A DNA stretch of 64,000 nt, from the NCBI GenBank assembly GCA_036268295.1, contig DATAUK010000047.1, positions 124,001 through 188,000 of the forward strand, in the 5' to 3' direction. Shown here piece after piece: positions 1-8,613 of this stretch (its first letter is position 1; each line of letters opens with the position of its first letter). The position numbers were made by a program, and so were the translations under genes. The notes beneath the pieces were generated by a model. That model did not search any database. It saw only the letters and a list, made by a program, of their open reading frames with translations, and was not told the origin of the DNA. This stretch comes from DATAUK01 sp036268295. Its GTDB lineage: Bacteria > Actinomycetota > Actinomycetes > JAFAQI01.

Positions 1-617
1 GTGGTCAGCGCGTCGGCGTACCGAAGGTCGATCTCCTGCTGGCCGGGCGCCACCTCGTGATGGCTGAACTCCACGCTGATGCCCATCCGCTCGAGCATCG
101 TGATCGCCTGGCGACGGAAGTCGTGACCGAGGTCATGCGGCGTCTGGTCGAAGTAGCCACCCGAGTCGATCGGTGCCGGCAGCATCTCCTCGGTGCTCGG
201 GCGGTCCTGGAGCAGGAAGAACTCGACCTCGGGATGGACGTAGAAGGTGAAGCCGAGGTCGGCGGCCCGCTGCATCGAGCGGCGCAGCACGTGACGCGGA
301 TCGACGTAGGACGGTGAGCCGTCGGGCATCAGGATGTCGCAGAACATCCGCGCCGTGCCGGGCGTCTCCTCGCGCCACGGCAGGACCTGGAACGTCGAGG
401 GATCCGGGCGCGCCAGCATGTCGGACTCGTGGACCCGGGCGAATCCCTCGATGGCCGAGCCGTCGAAGCCGATGCCCTCGGCGAAGGCGCCTTCGAGCTC
501 GGCCGGTGCAATCGCAACCGACTTCAAGAAACCGAGCACATCGGTGAACCACAACCGCACGAAGCGGATGTCGCGTTCCTCGATGGTGCGCAGCACAAAC
601 TCTTGCTGGCGATCCAT
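1..617 (-). CDS. glnA2: Glutamine synthetase, GlnA2 type, N-terminal part (cut by window edge)
   Basis: Type I glutamine synthetase condenses glutamate and ammonia with ATP in the cytoplasm. The first 205 codons are present and the rest lies beyond the left edge. The N-terminus starts MDRQQEFVLRTIEERDIRFV. The beta-Grasp region has FTDVLGFLKS and GFDGSAIEGFARV, and the catalytic domain begins with YVHPEVEFFLL and ends here near PGQQEIDLRYADAL. The absence of early insertions and the LKSVAI segment resemble actinobacterial GlnA2 rather than the main GlnA1. The ATG lies 6 nt after a TACGCT -10 box (624-629), suggesting a leaderless transcript. It diverges from nadE over about 60 bp. Identity is firm; assignment to GlnA2 rather than another paralogue is by similarity of the N-terminus. 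Confidence 0.93.
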   Translation of the reverse strand, partial: MDRQQEFVLRTIEERDIRFVRLWFTDVLGFLKSVAIAPAELEGAFAEGIGFDGSAIEGFARVHESDMLARPDPSTFQVLPWREETPGTARMFCDILMPDGSPSYVDPRHVLRRSMQRAADLGFTFYVHPEVEFFLLQDRPSTEEMLPAPIDSGGYFDQTPHDLGHDFRRQAITMLERMGISVEFSHHEVAPGQQEIDLRYADALT

Positions 618-623
618 GCTGCA

Positions 624-629
624 AGCGTA
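624..629 (-). promoter_or_regulatory. -10 box of glnA2 (leaderless)
   Basis: TACGCT on the minus strand, followed by 6 nt and the ATG of glnA2. The spacing puts the transcription start at or next to the start codon. No clear -35 was seen. Confidence 0.5.
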
Positions 630-665
630 CGGCCCGGGTGTTACGAACCGGTGTCGCAACCGAAC

Positions 666-671
666 TAGTCT
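666..671 (+). promoter_or_regulatory. -10 box of nadE (leaderless)
   Basis: TAGTCT followed by 6 nt and GTG at 678. It decides between the GTG at 672, which abuts the box, and the GTG at 678, in favour of the latter. Confidence 0.5.
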
Positions 672-677
672 GTGAAT

Positions 678-2459
678 GTGCCTCGGTTGCGCATCGCGCT
701 GGCGCAGGTCAACGCCACGGTCGGTGATCTCGCCGCCAATGCCGACACCGTTGTGACCCTGACCCGGTCGGCTGCCGCGCGCGGCGCGCATCTGCTGCTG
801 TTCCCCGAGCTGATGCTCACCGGGTATCCCCCCGAGGACCTGGTGCTGCGGGCGTCGTTCGTCGACGGCTCGCGGGAAACGCTGGAGTCGCTGGCCGGGC
901 GACTGGCCGAGGCGGGCCTTGGCGAGATCGCGGTTGTGGTCGGCTACGTCGATCGTTGCCCGCATCAGATCCCTCGGCTCGGTCGTCCGGCCGGCGAGCC
1001 GCAGAACGCGGCCGCGACGCTCTACGGCGGCGCGGTCGTCGCCCGGTACGCCAAGCACCACCTGCCGAACTATGGCGTGTTCGACGAGCTGCGTTATTTC
1101 GTGCCGGGCGACCGGCTGCCGGTCGTGCGATTGCACGGCGTCGACATCGCCACCACCGTCTGTGAGGACCTCTGGCAGGACGGCGGCCCGATCGCCGTCG
1201 CGCGCGCCGCCGAGGCCGGTCTGGTGCTCTCGATCAACGCCTCGCCGTACGAACGCAACAAGGACGATGTCCGGCTCGCCCTCAACGTCCGCCGGGCGGC
1301 CCAAGCCGGCGCGACGCTGGCATACGTCAACCTTGTCGGCGGCCAGGACGAGCTGGTCTTCGACGGCGACTCGATGGTGGTGACGGCGGCCGGGGAGCTG
1401 CTCGCCCGGGGATCGCAGTTCGACTCCGAGCTTCTGCTGATCGATCTCGAGCTGCCGGCCGCGACGTCCGACGCCGAACCGGCCGTCGACGCCCTCGACG
1501 GCACCGTGATGACGGTGCAGCGGATCACGATCAGCCACCAGCCGGTGGAGTTCGCGGCTGAGCCACCGCCGCCGGTTGCCGAGCGACTGACCGATCCGGC
1601 GGAGGTCTGGGCGGCGCTGGTGACCGGCACCCGCGACTACGTGAGCAAGAACGGTTTCACGACCGTCGTGGTCGGGCTCTCCGGTGGCATCGACTCCGCG
1701 GTCGTCGCGACGATCGCCGCCGACGCGCTCGGGCCGAAGGCCGTCAATGTCGTCGGGATGCCCAGCCGCTACTCCTCCGACGCCAGCGTCACCGACGCCG
1801 AGGACGTCGCCGACCGGCAAGGCCTGGCATGGACGCAGCTGCCGATCGCGACGATGGTCGAGAGCTTCGAGAAAGCGTTCGCCGACACCCCGACCGGTGG
1901 CCTGCACGGTCTCGCCGAGGAGAATCTGCAGGCGCGAGTGCGAGGCGTCACGTTGATGGCGCTGTCGAACGAGTGTGGCCACCTGGTGCTGACCACCGGC
2001 AACAAGAGCGAGCTCGCGACCGGTTTCTCCACGCTCTACGGCGACAGCGCAGGCGGTTTCGCGCCGATCAAGGATGTGCCGAAGACGCTGGTCTGGGAGT
2101 TGGCGCGTTGGCGCAACCAGACTGCTCGCGAGCGCGGCGAGGTCGAGCCGATCCCGAGCGCGATCATCGACAAGCCGCCGTCCGCCGAGCTCTCACCGGG
2201 ACAGCTCGACGCCGACCGGCTGCCTGACTACGCCGTGCTCGACGAGGTGCTCGACGGGTACGTCGAGCGCGACCTCGGCCGTGAGGAGCTGGTGGAGCTC
2301 GGGTACGACGCCGAGCTGGTCGAGCGGGTGATCCGGCTGGTCGACACTGCGGAGTACAAGCGGCGTCAGTACCCCCCGGGGCCGAAGATCACCCCGAAGG
2401 GCTTCGGCCGCGACCGCCGACTCCCTATCACCAACCACTGGCGCGAGCCTCATAGATGA
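678..2459 (+). CDS. nadE: Glutamine-dependent NAD+ synthetase
   Basis: Last step of NAD synthesis: amidation of deamido-NAD with ammonia released from glutamine. The protein has 593 aa from GTG 678. An N-terminal nitrilase-type glutaminase domain carries the Glu-Lys-Cys triad: E44 in FPELMLTG, K126 in YAKHHLPNYG and C162 in TTVCEDLW. The C-terminal PP-loop synthetase has SGGIDS at about 335-340 and then TGNKSELATGFSTLYGD. The length matches the two-domain form. The start at 678 is preferred over 672 because a TAGTCT box sits 6 nt upstream and the protein then begins MPRLRIALAQ. It diverges from glnA2, so two nitrogen-linked genes share one short promoter region. Confidence 0.95.
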   Translation: MPRLRIALAQVNATVGDLAANADTVVTLTRSAAARGAHLLLFPELMLTGYPPEDLVLRASFVDGSRETLESLAGRLAEAGLGEIAVVVGYVDRCPHQIPRLGRPAGEPQNAAATLYGGAVVARYAKHHLPNYGVFDELRYFVPGDRLPVVRLHGVDIATTVCEDLWQDGGPIAVARAAEAGLVLSINASPYERNKDDVRLALNVRRAAQAGATLAYVNLVGGQDELVFDGDSMVVTAAGELLARGSQFDSELLLIDLELPAATSDAEPAVDALDGTVMTVQRITISHQPVEFAAEPPPPVAERLTDPAEVWAALVTGTRDYVSKNGFTTVVVGLSGGIDSAVVATIAADALGPKAVNVVGMPSRYSSDASVTDAEDVADRQGLAWTQLPIATMVESFEKAFADTPTGGLHGLAEENLQARVRGVTLMALSNECGHLVLTTGNKSELATGFSTLYGDSAGGFAPIKDVPKTLVWELARWRNQTARERGEVEPIPSAIIDKPPSAELSPGQLDADRLPDYAVLDEVLDGYVERDLGREELVELGYDAELVERVIRLVDTAEYKRRQYPPGPKITPKGFGRDRRLPITNHWREPHR

Positions 2460-2479
2460 CGCGGGGGTCTCGGCGTACC

Positions 2480-2485
2480 TAGCGT
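2480..2485 (+). promoter_or_regulatory. -10 box of the secreted protein gene at 2492 (leaderless)
   Basis: TAGCGT followed by 6 nt and the ATG at 2492. The same hexamer recurs before the ABC gene at 3256. Confidence 0.5.
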
Positions 2486-2491
2486 CGCGGT

Positions 2492-3175
2492 ATGACCAGT
2501 CGAAACGTCATCCGCAGCGGCATGACCGCCGGCGCGATCGCAGTGCTCAGCCTGGCCGTCGCCGGTGTCGGGATCGCGACCGCCGGGAACGGCGGATCGC
2601 TGACCCTGGGCCACGCCAACGCCGCGACCAAGACCACCACGATCAAGGACCCCAAAGGCACGCCACTGTCGCTGGTCGGCAAGAAATCCAAGCCGCCGTT
2701 GACCGTCAACAGCAGCAAGCAGGTGCCACACCTCAACGCCTCGCTGCTCGGCGGGCAGTCAGCCACCGGTCTTGCCACGAGCGGCTCCGGTTCGTCGTTC
2801 GGGCCGGACTTCGACGTCGCGCTGTCAAAGACGAACACCGCGGCGACGTTCGTCGTCGGGACGAAGCCGTTGCAGCCCGGCACCTACTTCGTGAGCGCGT
2901 CAGCCGGCACCGTCGACCAGAACATCAACGCGACGTTCGGCTCACGGTGCTTCGTCGGAGAGACCGACGACATCACCACGTCGTTCGTGCTGAGCGGCAG
3001 CGACTCCCGTGGGGCGCAGACCGAGAGCGAGGTCGCCGTGGTCACCCTCACCAAGCCGACCGCACTCAGCGAGTACTGCTACTCGACCAGCGATGACGAC
3101 ATCAGCGTGTCGAGCGCGGGCATCTTCGCGATCAAGGTCCGGCACGCAACCATCGGGCCAAGCCTGTTCGGCTGA
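2492..3175 (+). CDS. Secreted/anchored protein of the GGSLxLGHAN family
   Basis: A 227-aa protein of unknown function. An N-terminal hydrophobic segment (about residues 9-32) is a signal peptide or anchor. It is followed at once by GGSLTLGHANAATKTTT, then GTPLSLVGKKSKPPLTVNSS and a LNASLLGG motif. The rest looks like a beta-rich domain (TYFVSASAGTV, later two Cys). The same order of motifs occurs in the partial gene at 63569, so the two are paralogues. I recall similar N-terminal blocks in actinobacterial exported proteins and LNADxLDG motifs in tail-fibre-like proteins, but no function is established. It has its own leaderless promoter and precedes, but is probably not part of, the ABC operon. 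Confidence 0.75.
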   Translation: MTSRNVIRSGMTAGAIAVLSLAVAGVGIATAGNGGSLTLGHANAATKTTTIKDPKGTPLSLVGKKSKPPLTVNSSKQVPHLNASLLGGQSATGLATSGSGSSFGPDFDVALSKTNTAATFVVGTKPLQPGTYFVSASAGTVDQNINATFGSRCFVGETDDITTSFVLSGSDSRGAQTESEVAVVTLTKPTALSEYCYSTSDDDISVSSAGIFAIKVRHATIGPSLFG

Positions 3176-3178
3176 AGC

Positions 3179-3209
3179 TTCATCCCTGCGATGGGGGTCA
3201 GTTTCATCC
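3179..3209 (+). promoter_or_regulatory. Direct repeat upstream of ABC/two-component operon
   Basis: TTCATCC occurs at 3179-3185 and again at 3203-3209, a period of 24 bp (about two and a half helical turns). It lies 34-64 bp upstream of the -10 box at 3243. The position suits an activator site, perhaps for the response regulator encoded in the same operon. This is inference only. Confidence 0.3.
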
Positions 3210-3242
3210 GCTTGACCGATGCGGTTGCTGAGGTCCCGCCCC

Positions 3243-3248
3243 TAGCGT
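3243..3248 (+). promoter_or_regulatory. -10 box of ABC transporter operon (leaderless)
   Basis: TAGCGT followed by 7 nt and ATG at 3256. It supports that ATG over the upstream GTG at 3247, which overlaps the box. Confidence 0.45.
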
Positions 3249-3255
3249 GACGGCC

Positions 3256-4173
3256 ATGATTGAAGCCGTTGGACTGAGCAAACGTTTCGGCACGACACTC
3301 GCCGTCGACGACCTGACCTTCACGGTCCGCCCGGGCGTCGTCACCGGGTTCCTCGGCCCGAATGGCTCCGGCAAGTCGACGACGATGCGGATGCTGCTCG
3401 GCCTCGACGCGCCGACGGCGGGTCGGGCCACTGTCAACGGCAGGCCATACGTTGAGCACTCGGCACCGATGTGCGAGGTCGGCGCGCTGCTTGAGGCACG
3501 CGCAATCCACACCGGCCGATCAGCCCGCAATCACTTGCTCGCGCTGGCGGCGACCAACGGCGTCGGCCGGCGCCGGGTCAACGAGGTCATCGGCATGGTC
3601 GGACTCGACACGGTCGCGAGCAAGCGAGCCGGCGGGTTCTCGCTCGGAATGGGACAGCGCCTCGGCATCGCTACGGCACTGCTCGGCGACCCGGCCACGC
3701 TGATCCTCGACGAGCCGGTGAACGGCCTGGACCCCGAGGGCATCCTGTGGATCCGAAACCTGCTCAAGTCGCTCGCCGCCGAGGGCCGCACGGTGTTCGT
3801 CTCCTCGCACCTGATGAGCGAGATGGCGGTGACCGCCTCACATCTCGTCGTGATTGGACAAGGCCGGCTCATCGCCGACTCGAGCGTCGCCGACCTGACC
3901 GCGCAGGCCTCACGCGACGTCGTCTTGGTGCGGACCGAGCGGGCCGCCGAGCTTCGCGGCCTGCTCTCACAGGATGGCGTCGGGATCACGGCGAGCGATG
4001 TCGACCGGCTGATCATCACCGGACTCAGCAGCACCGCGGTCGGCCAGGTCGCCGCCGATGCCGGCATCGCCCTGATCGAGCTGACCCCGCAACAAGCATC
4101 GCTTGAGGAGGCATTCATGGAGATCACCAAGGACGCGGTGGAGTTCAACGCCGTCGTCGGGAGCGACCGATGA
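3256..4173 (+). CDS. ABC-2 type transporter ATP-binding protein
   Basis: Cytoplasmic ATPase of a drug/lipid-type ABC-2 exporter, 305 aa. Walker A is GPNGSGKST (about residue 37), the signature region is FSLGMGQR, Walker B is LILDEP followed by GLDPEG, and the switch His is in SSHLMSE. The C-terminal 80 residues resemble the accessory region of bacitracin/nisin-type ATPases. Its stop overlaps the permease start (ATGA). The ATG at 3256 is chosen because a TAGCGT box lies 7 nt upstream. The partner permease, histidine kinase and response regulator follow directly, so this is a self-contained sensing-export operon. The substrate is unknown; a role in envelope stress or peptide resistance is plausible. 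Confidence 0.92.
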   Translation: MIEAVGLSKRFGTTLAVDDLTFTVRPGVVTGFLGPNGSGKSTTMRMLLGLDAPTAGRATVNGRPYVEHSAPMCEVGALLEARAIHTGRSARNHLLALAATNGVGRRRVNEVIGMVGLDTVASKRAGGFSLGMGQRLGIATALLGDPATLILDEPVNGLDPEGILWIRNLLKSLAAEGRTVFVSSHLMSEMAVTASHLVVIGQGRLIADSSVADLTAQASRDVVLVRTERAAELRGLLSQDGVGITASDVDRLIITGLSSTAVGQVAADAGIALIELTPQQASLEEAFMEITKDAVEFNAVVGSDR

Positions 4174-5030
4174 CCACGATGACAGTTGCGGCGGCTGGCC
4201 GCCACTCCGGCCGCGAGGGCGTCAGCCTGCCGCGAGTGATCAACTCCGAATGGATCAAGTTCCGGTCGCTTCGCTCGAGCTGGATCGCCTTCGCGGCCGC
4301 CCTCGTCGCGGCGATCGGGCTGGGAATCCTGTTCTCCGCAGTGCGGGCCCACAACTTCGGCAACATCCAGCACGCCACCGGCCCCAACGGCCAGTCGATC
4401 CCGGCAAGTGTCATCCGCCAGGGCTTCGACCCGACCCTGGTCTCGCTGCGAGGGCTGTTCCTGGCTCAGCTCGCTGTCGGCGTGCTCGGAGTGCTCATGA
4501 TCACCGGGGAGTACGGCACTGGGATGATCAGGGCAACCTTGACCTCGGTGCCAACCCGCCGGCCGGTCCTGTTCGCGAAGTGCATCGTGTTCGGCCTCTT
4601 CACGTTCGTGATCTCCACCGCCGCGAGCCTGATCGCGTTCCTCGGCGGTCAAGCCGCGCTGCACTCCGACGATCTCGGCGTCTCGCTGTCCTCACCCGGT
4701 GCGCTTCGCGCCGTCATCGGTGGCGGGCTGTTCCTCATGATCGTCGGTCTGCTCGGGCTCGGTTGCGGCTTCGCGATCCGCAACACCGGCGGCGCCATCG
4801 CGACGTTGTTCGGCCTGATCCTGGTTCTGCCGTTGCTCGCGCAGGCGTTCCCGCAGTCGTGGCAGAACCACCTCGACCAGTACCTCCCGCTCAGTGCCGG
4901 CTCGCAGCTGATCACCACGTACCACGAGTCCGGCGACCTTCATCCGCTCTCTGGCGGTCTGGTGTTCGCCGCGTACGCCGTGGTGTCGCTGGTGATTGGC
5001 GCGATCGTGCTCGCCCGGCGGGACGCCTGA
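4170..5030 (+). CDS. ABC-2 type transporter permease
   Basis: Membrane partner of the preceding ATPase, 286 aa. A polar N-terminus with INSEWIKFRSLRSSW (the usual entry motif of this permease type) is followed by six hydrophobic segments, at about residues 38-60, 95-115, 140-165, 178-200, 205-225 and 255-280. One large extracytoplasmic loop lies between the first two. The start ATG overlaps the ATPase stop by 4 nt. The histidine kinase begins 17 nt after its stop. Confidence 0.88.
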   Translation: MTTMTVAAAGRHSGREGVSLPRVINSEWIKFRSLRSSWIAFAAALVAAIGLGILFSAVRAHNFGNIQHATGPNGQSIPASVIRQGFDPTLVSLRGLFLAQLAVGVLGVLMITGEYGTGMIRATLTSVPTRRPVLFAKCIVFGLFTFVISTAASLIAFLGGQAALHSDDLGVSLSSPGALRAVIGGGLFLMIVGLLGLGCGFAIRNTGGAIATLFGLILVLPLLAQAFPQSWQNHLDQYLPLSAGSQLITTYHESGDLHPLSGGLVFAAYAVVSLVIGAIVLARRDA

Positions 5031-5047
5031 GGGCTGACACTGGGTCA

Positions 5048-6271
5048 ATGACCGGCAGCGAGGCATCGAGCACACCGGCCGCGCGCAACCGTGGCGGGTT
5101 GCACGTGTGGCCGGTGGCAACCGACATCGCGATCGTCGTGGTTCTGGTCCTTGCCAGCCTCGCGCAAGAGGCTCATCAGGAACGAATCAGCGGCGGGGAT
5201 GCCGGCGCGCGGATCTTGTTGAGCCTGGCGCTCGTGCTGCCGTTGGCGTGGCGGCGCCGCGCCCCGCTGACCGTCTTCGTGTTCATCGGCGCGGTAGCCC
5301 TCGGCCAGTCGGTGACCGGACAGCCGATCCTGGCCGACGCGGCGCTGCTACTGGCGTTCTACGCCCTCGCTGCTTACTCCTCGACGCGACAGACCGTCAT
5401 CGCCGGTGCCTGCCTCGAGCTCGGCATCATCTTGGCAATCGCGGTCCGCGCCAGCCACAACTCCGACTATGCGCCGGGCTTTATTTTCTTGACCGCGCTG
5501 GTCACCGCCGCCGGTGTGCTCGGCGTCAACGTGCGGATCCGGCGCGCCTACCTCGCCGGTGTCGAGGAGCGGGCTCATCAGCTCGAGCTGGAGCGCGACC
5601 AGCAGAGCCAGCTCGCGGTCGCGGCCGAGCGATCCCGGATCGCCCGTGAGATGCACGACATCATCGCCCACAACCTCACCGTGGTCATCGCGCTCACCGA
5701 CGGCGCCGCACTGACGGTCGCCTCCGATCAGGCGCGGGCAGCCAGAGCGATCAACGAGGCGTCCGCGGCCGGCCGGCTGGCGCTGCGCGAGATGCGGCGG
5801 GTGCTCGGGGTGTTGCGCGAGCAGGACGAGTCGGCATCGCTGGCGCCGGCACCGACGATCGGCGACATCGACCAGCTGCTCGAGACGGTCCGGCGTACCG
5901 GCTTGGAGGTCAGCTACGAGACGACCGGGAGACTGGACGACCTGGGTAGTGGACTGGAGCTCACGATCTTCCGGCTGGTGCAGGAGGCGGTGACCAACAC
6001 CGTCAAGCACGCCCTGACGCCGAGCCGGATCGCGGTCCGCCTCACTCGGCTGGCCGACGGGATCGTCGTCACGGTCACCAATGACGGCGACGCTCCGGCG
6101 GTCACCGGCAGCGGGCAGGGCCTGGTCGGCATGCGGGAGCGGGTCGCGGTGCACGGCGGCCGGGTCGACGCCGGCCCGACCGCGGACGGCTGGCAGGTCA
6201 CCGCGCTGCTTGCCGTCAGCGCACTGTCGACGTCAGACGCCGAGGTCCATCAGGGCGTGCCGTCGCCATGA
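5048..6271 (+). CDS. NarL-family sensor histidine kinase
   Basis: A 407-aa membrane sensor kinase. The N-terminal half carries about five hydrophobic segments (residues 20-165). A linker coiled coil (EERAHQLELERDQQ) follows, then a HisKA_3 domain with the phospho-acceptor His in REMHDIIAHNL. The C-terminal HATPase domain has the N-box VQEAVTNTVKHA and the G-box GQGLVGMRERV. It lies 17 nt after the ABC permease and overlaps the response regulator by ATGA, so the pair almost certainly controls the ABC transporter, as in DesK/LiaS-type units. The frame stays open far upstream, but that part is only the shadow of the permease. The real start is the ATG at 5048. Confidence 0.92.
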   Translation: MTGSEASSTPAARNRGGLHVWPVATDIAIVVVLVLASLAQEAHQERISGGDAGARILLSLALVLPLAWRRRAPLTVFVFIGAVALGQSVTGQPILADAALLLAFYALAAYSSTRQTVIAGACLELGIILAIAVRASHNSDYAPGFIFLTALVTAAGVLGVNVRIRRAYLAGVEERAHQLELERDQQSQLAVAAERSRIAREMHDIIAHNLTVVIALTDGAALTVASDQARAARAINEASAAGRLALREMRRVLGVLREQDESASLAPAPTIGDIDQLLETVRRTGLEVSYETTGRLDDLGSGLELTIFRLVQEAVTNTVKHALTPSRIAVRLTRLADGIVVTVTNDGDAPAVTGSGQGLVGMRERVAVHGGRVDAGPTADGWQVTALLAVSALSTSDAEVHQGVPSP

Positions 6272-6936
6272 GCGTGCTCTCGGTCTTGCTGGTCGACGAC
6301 CAGCCACTGTTGCGGCTCGGCTTCCGGATGGTGCTCGAAGCCCATGAGGGACTAGTCGTGGTCGGCGAGGCGGCCGATGGCGAGACCGCCGTGGCCGCCG
6401 CGCTCGAGCTCTGCCCCGACGTCATCGTCATGGACGTCCGAATGCCAGGCGTCGACGGCATCGCGGCCACCGAGCGGATCACGACCGCCCAGCCAGACTC
6501 GAAGATCCTGATCCTCACGACGTTCGATCTCGACGAGTACGCCTTCGCCGGGCTTCGGGCCGGAGCCAGCGGCTTCTTGCTCAAGGACGTGCCGCCCGAC
6601 GAGCTGGTCGCTGCGATCAGAACGGTGGCCAGTGGTGACGCGGTCGTCGCGCCGCGGGTCACCCGCCGGCTGCTCGACACGTTCGCCCGCGACCTTCCGA
6701 CCGCGTCGGACTCGATCGAGCCGGACCAGCGCCTCGACGTCCTGACCGACCGCGAGCGTGACGTGCTGGGGGCGTTGGCGCTCGGCAAGAGCAACCTGGA
6801 GATTGCCGCGACGCTTCATCTGTCGGAAGCCACGGTCAAGAGCCACGTCAGCCGGATTCTGGCCAAGCTCGGCCTGCGTGACCGGGTCCAAGCGGTGATC
6901 TTCGCTTACGAGACACGCCTGATTCGACCCTCGTAG
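6268..6936 (+). CDS. NarL/LuxR-family response regulator
   Basis: A 222-aa partner of the kinase. The receiver domain has the acidic pair (VDDQP), the phospho-acceptor Asp in VIVMDVRMPG, and the conserved Lys in LLKDVP. A C-terminal LuxR helix-turn-helix (LTDRERDVLGALALGKSN, then SEATVKSHVSRILAKL) binds DNA. The ATG overlaps the kinase stop. It is the last gene of the ABC-permease-kinase-regulator operon. A likely target is the operon's own promoter, where a TTCATCC direct repeat lies at 3179-3209. Confidence 0.94.
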   Translation: MSVLSVLLVDDQPLLRLGFRMVLEAHEGLVVVGEAADGETAVAAALELCPDVIVMDVRMPGVDGIAATERITTAQPDSKILILTTFDLDEYAFAGLRAGASGFLLKDVPPDELVAAIRTVASGDAVVAPRVTRRLLDTFARDLPTASDSIEPDQRLDVLTDRERDVLGALALGKSNLEIAATLHLSEATVKSHVSRILAKLGLRDRVQAVIFAYETRLIRPS

Positions 6937-7011
6937 AGGTTCGATGCCGCGGGTGGCACACTGGTAGGCGTCAGGGGACCCGTCCGGGCCTCGAGACGAG
7001 GAGGCAATCCA

Positions 7012-7857
7012 ATGACCGACGGCGGCGTTTCGCCTTACGGCACCCCACGAAACAGCGTGGTACGCCGTACCCGCACTCATCACCTACAGACCATGAAGGA
7101 CCGCGGCGAGCGGTGGGCGATGCTCACCGCCTACGACATGCACTCGGCGTCGATCTTCGACGAGGCCGGCATCCCGGCACTGCTGGTCGGTGACTCCGCC
7201 GCCAACAACGTGTTCGGCTTCGACACCACGCTGCCGGTGACGGTGGACGAGCTGCTGCCGCTGGTCCGCGCAGTCGTCCGCTCGACCCGAACCGCGCTGG
7301 TCGTCGCCGACCTGCCGTTCGGGTCCTACCAGGTCTCCCCCGACCAGGCGCTGCAGACCGCGATCCGTTTCATGAAGGAAGGCGGCGCGCAGGCGGTCAA
7401 GCTCGAGGGCGGCCGGCAAGTCGTGCGCCAGGTGCGGGCGATCGTCGACGCCGGAGTGCCCGTCATGGCGCACATCGGATTCACCCCGCAGAGCGAGCAC
7501 GGGCTCGGCGGCTACCGGGTGCAGGGCCGCGGCGACTCCGCCGACCAGCTCGTCGACGACGCGCTCGCCCTCGAGGATGCGGGCGCGTTCGCCGTGGTGC
7601 TCGAGATGATCCCGGTCGATGTCGCGGCGCGGATCACCAAGGAGATCCACATCCCCACGATCGGCATCGGCGCCGGCCCGGAGTGCGACGCGCAGGTCAT
7701 GGTGTGGACCGACATGGCCGGCCTCAACTCGGGTCCGGCGCCGCGGTTCGTCAAACGGTACGCCGACGTGCGCGCCGTGATCACCGAGGCGGCCCGCGCC
7801 TACGCCGACGACGTCGCCAACGGCACCTATCCCGGGCCTGAGCACTCGTTCGAGTGA
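7012..7857 (+). CDS. panB: 3-methyl-2-oxobutanoate hydroxymethyltransferase
   Basis: First committed step of pantothenate synthesis: transfer of a hydroxymethyl group from 5,10-methylene-THF to 2-oxoisovalerate. The 281 aa match the family length. Motifs are MLTAYD near the N-terminus, LLVGDSA (Mg site Asp), VVADLPFGSYQ, AVKLEGG, MAHIGFTPQ, LEMIP and the glycine-rich TIGIGAGPECDAQVMVW. A strong gaggagg ribosome site lies 8 nt before the ATG. Its last 31 nt overlap the 3' end of the convergent btuF-like gene. No panC or panD is in the window. Confidence 0.96.
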   Translation: MTDGGVSPYGTPRNSVVRRTRTHHLQTMKDRGERWAMLTAYDMHSASIFDEAGIPALLVGDSAANNVFGFDTTLPVTVDELLPLVRAVVRSTRTALVVADLPFGSYQVSPDQALQTAIRFMKEGGAQAVKLEGGRQVVRQVRAIVDAGVPVMAHIGFTPQSEHGLGGYRVQGRGDSADQLVDDALALEDAGAFAVVLEMIPVDVAARITKEIHIPTIGIGAGPECDAQVMVWTDMAGLNSGPAPRFVKRYADVRAVITEAARAYADDVANGTYPGPEHSFE

Positions 7858-8576
7858 GGGTGACTCGAAAGCTGGCTCGTCAGGACTTGGCGAGCTTCCA
7901 CGAGTGACGGGCCGTACCAGGTGAGGTGGCGGCCGCTGACGCAGGCAACCGTCACACCCCAGTCGGCGAACGCCTCCGGGCCGTCGGCCGGGCTGAACGC
8001 ATAGGGCTCGTCCGGCAGCACGATCAGCTCCGGCTCGAGATCGTGGAGCTCATCGAGACCGACTCGCGGATAGCGTTGGGCGGCGTCAGCCATCACGTTG
8101 TCGATGCCGAGCCGGGCCAACAGATCGCCGGCGAAGCTCTCGCGGCCTACGACCATCCACGGCCGGCGCCAGATCGGCACCGCGGCCCGCCGCCGCGGGC
8201 CGTCGTACGGCGCCGACCAGACCTCCACCGCGCGGTCGAGCCAATCCGGCCGGTCGAGACCGCAGCCGAGTCGCAGCATCCGGTCGAGCGAGCTCAGCGC
8301 GTCCGGCACGGTCCGGGGAGCGGTGACCCAGACCGGCAGGCCGGCTGCGATCAGCGCCGCGATGTCAGGCTCGCGGTTCTCCTCGTCGTTGGCGATCACG
8401 AGATCGGGAGCAATCGCGATGATGTCCGCCACCCGCGGATTCTTGGTGCCGCCGACCCGCGCGACGGCGAGGTCCGGTGGATGGGTGCACCAGTCGGTGG
8501 CGCCGGCCACCAGCCCGGGAGCGGTCGCCTCGATCGCGTCGGTCAGCGACGGCACCAGCGACACGACCCGGTGCAC
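7827..8576 (-). CDS. BtuF-like helical-backbone metal receptor without signal peptide
   Basis: A 249-aa protein of the periplasmic cobalamin/siderophore-binding fold. The N-terminus RVVSLVPSLTDAI and the segment ATDWCTHPP are typical of the vitamin B12-binding BtuF-type branch, followed by VGGTKNPRV and IIAIAPDLVIANDEENR. There is no signal peptide or lipobox and no adjacent transporter, so it may act in the cytoplasm, or the true ligand may differ from B12. It lies 37 nt after the F420 reductase gene and probably shares its transcript. Its 3' end overlaps panB tail to tail. The start is a GTG. Confidence 0.75.
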   Translation of the reverse strand: MHRVVSLVPSLTDAIEATAPGLVAGATDWCTHPPDLAVARVGGTKNPRVADIIAIAPDLVIANDEENREPDIAALIAAGLPVWVTAPRTVPDALSSLDRMLRLGCGLDRPDWLDRAVEVWSAPYDGPRRRAAVPIWRRPWMVVGRESFAGDLLARLGIDNVMADAAQRYPRVGLDELHDLEPELIVLPDEPYAFSPADGPEAFADWGVTVACVSGRHLTWYGPSLVEARQVLTSQLSSHPHSNECSGPG

Positions 8577-8613
8577 CGGACCGTTGATCCGGACCGGGCG
8601 CCCGAGGTCGTCC

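Noticed and set aside
4103..6271. A single 722-codon protein fusing a permease-region sequence to the histidine kinase
   Set aside because: The first 315 codons are an out-of-frame reading of the ABC-2 permease gene; the kinase begins at ATG 5048.
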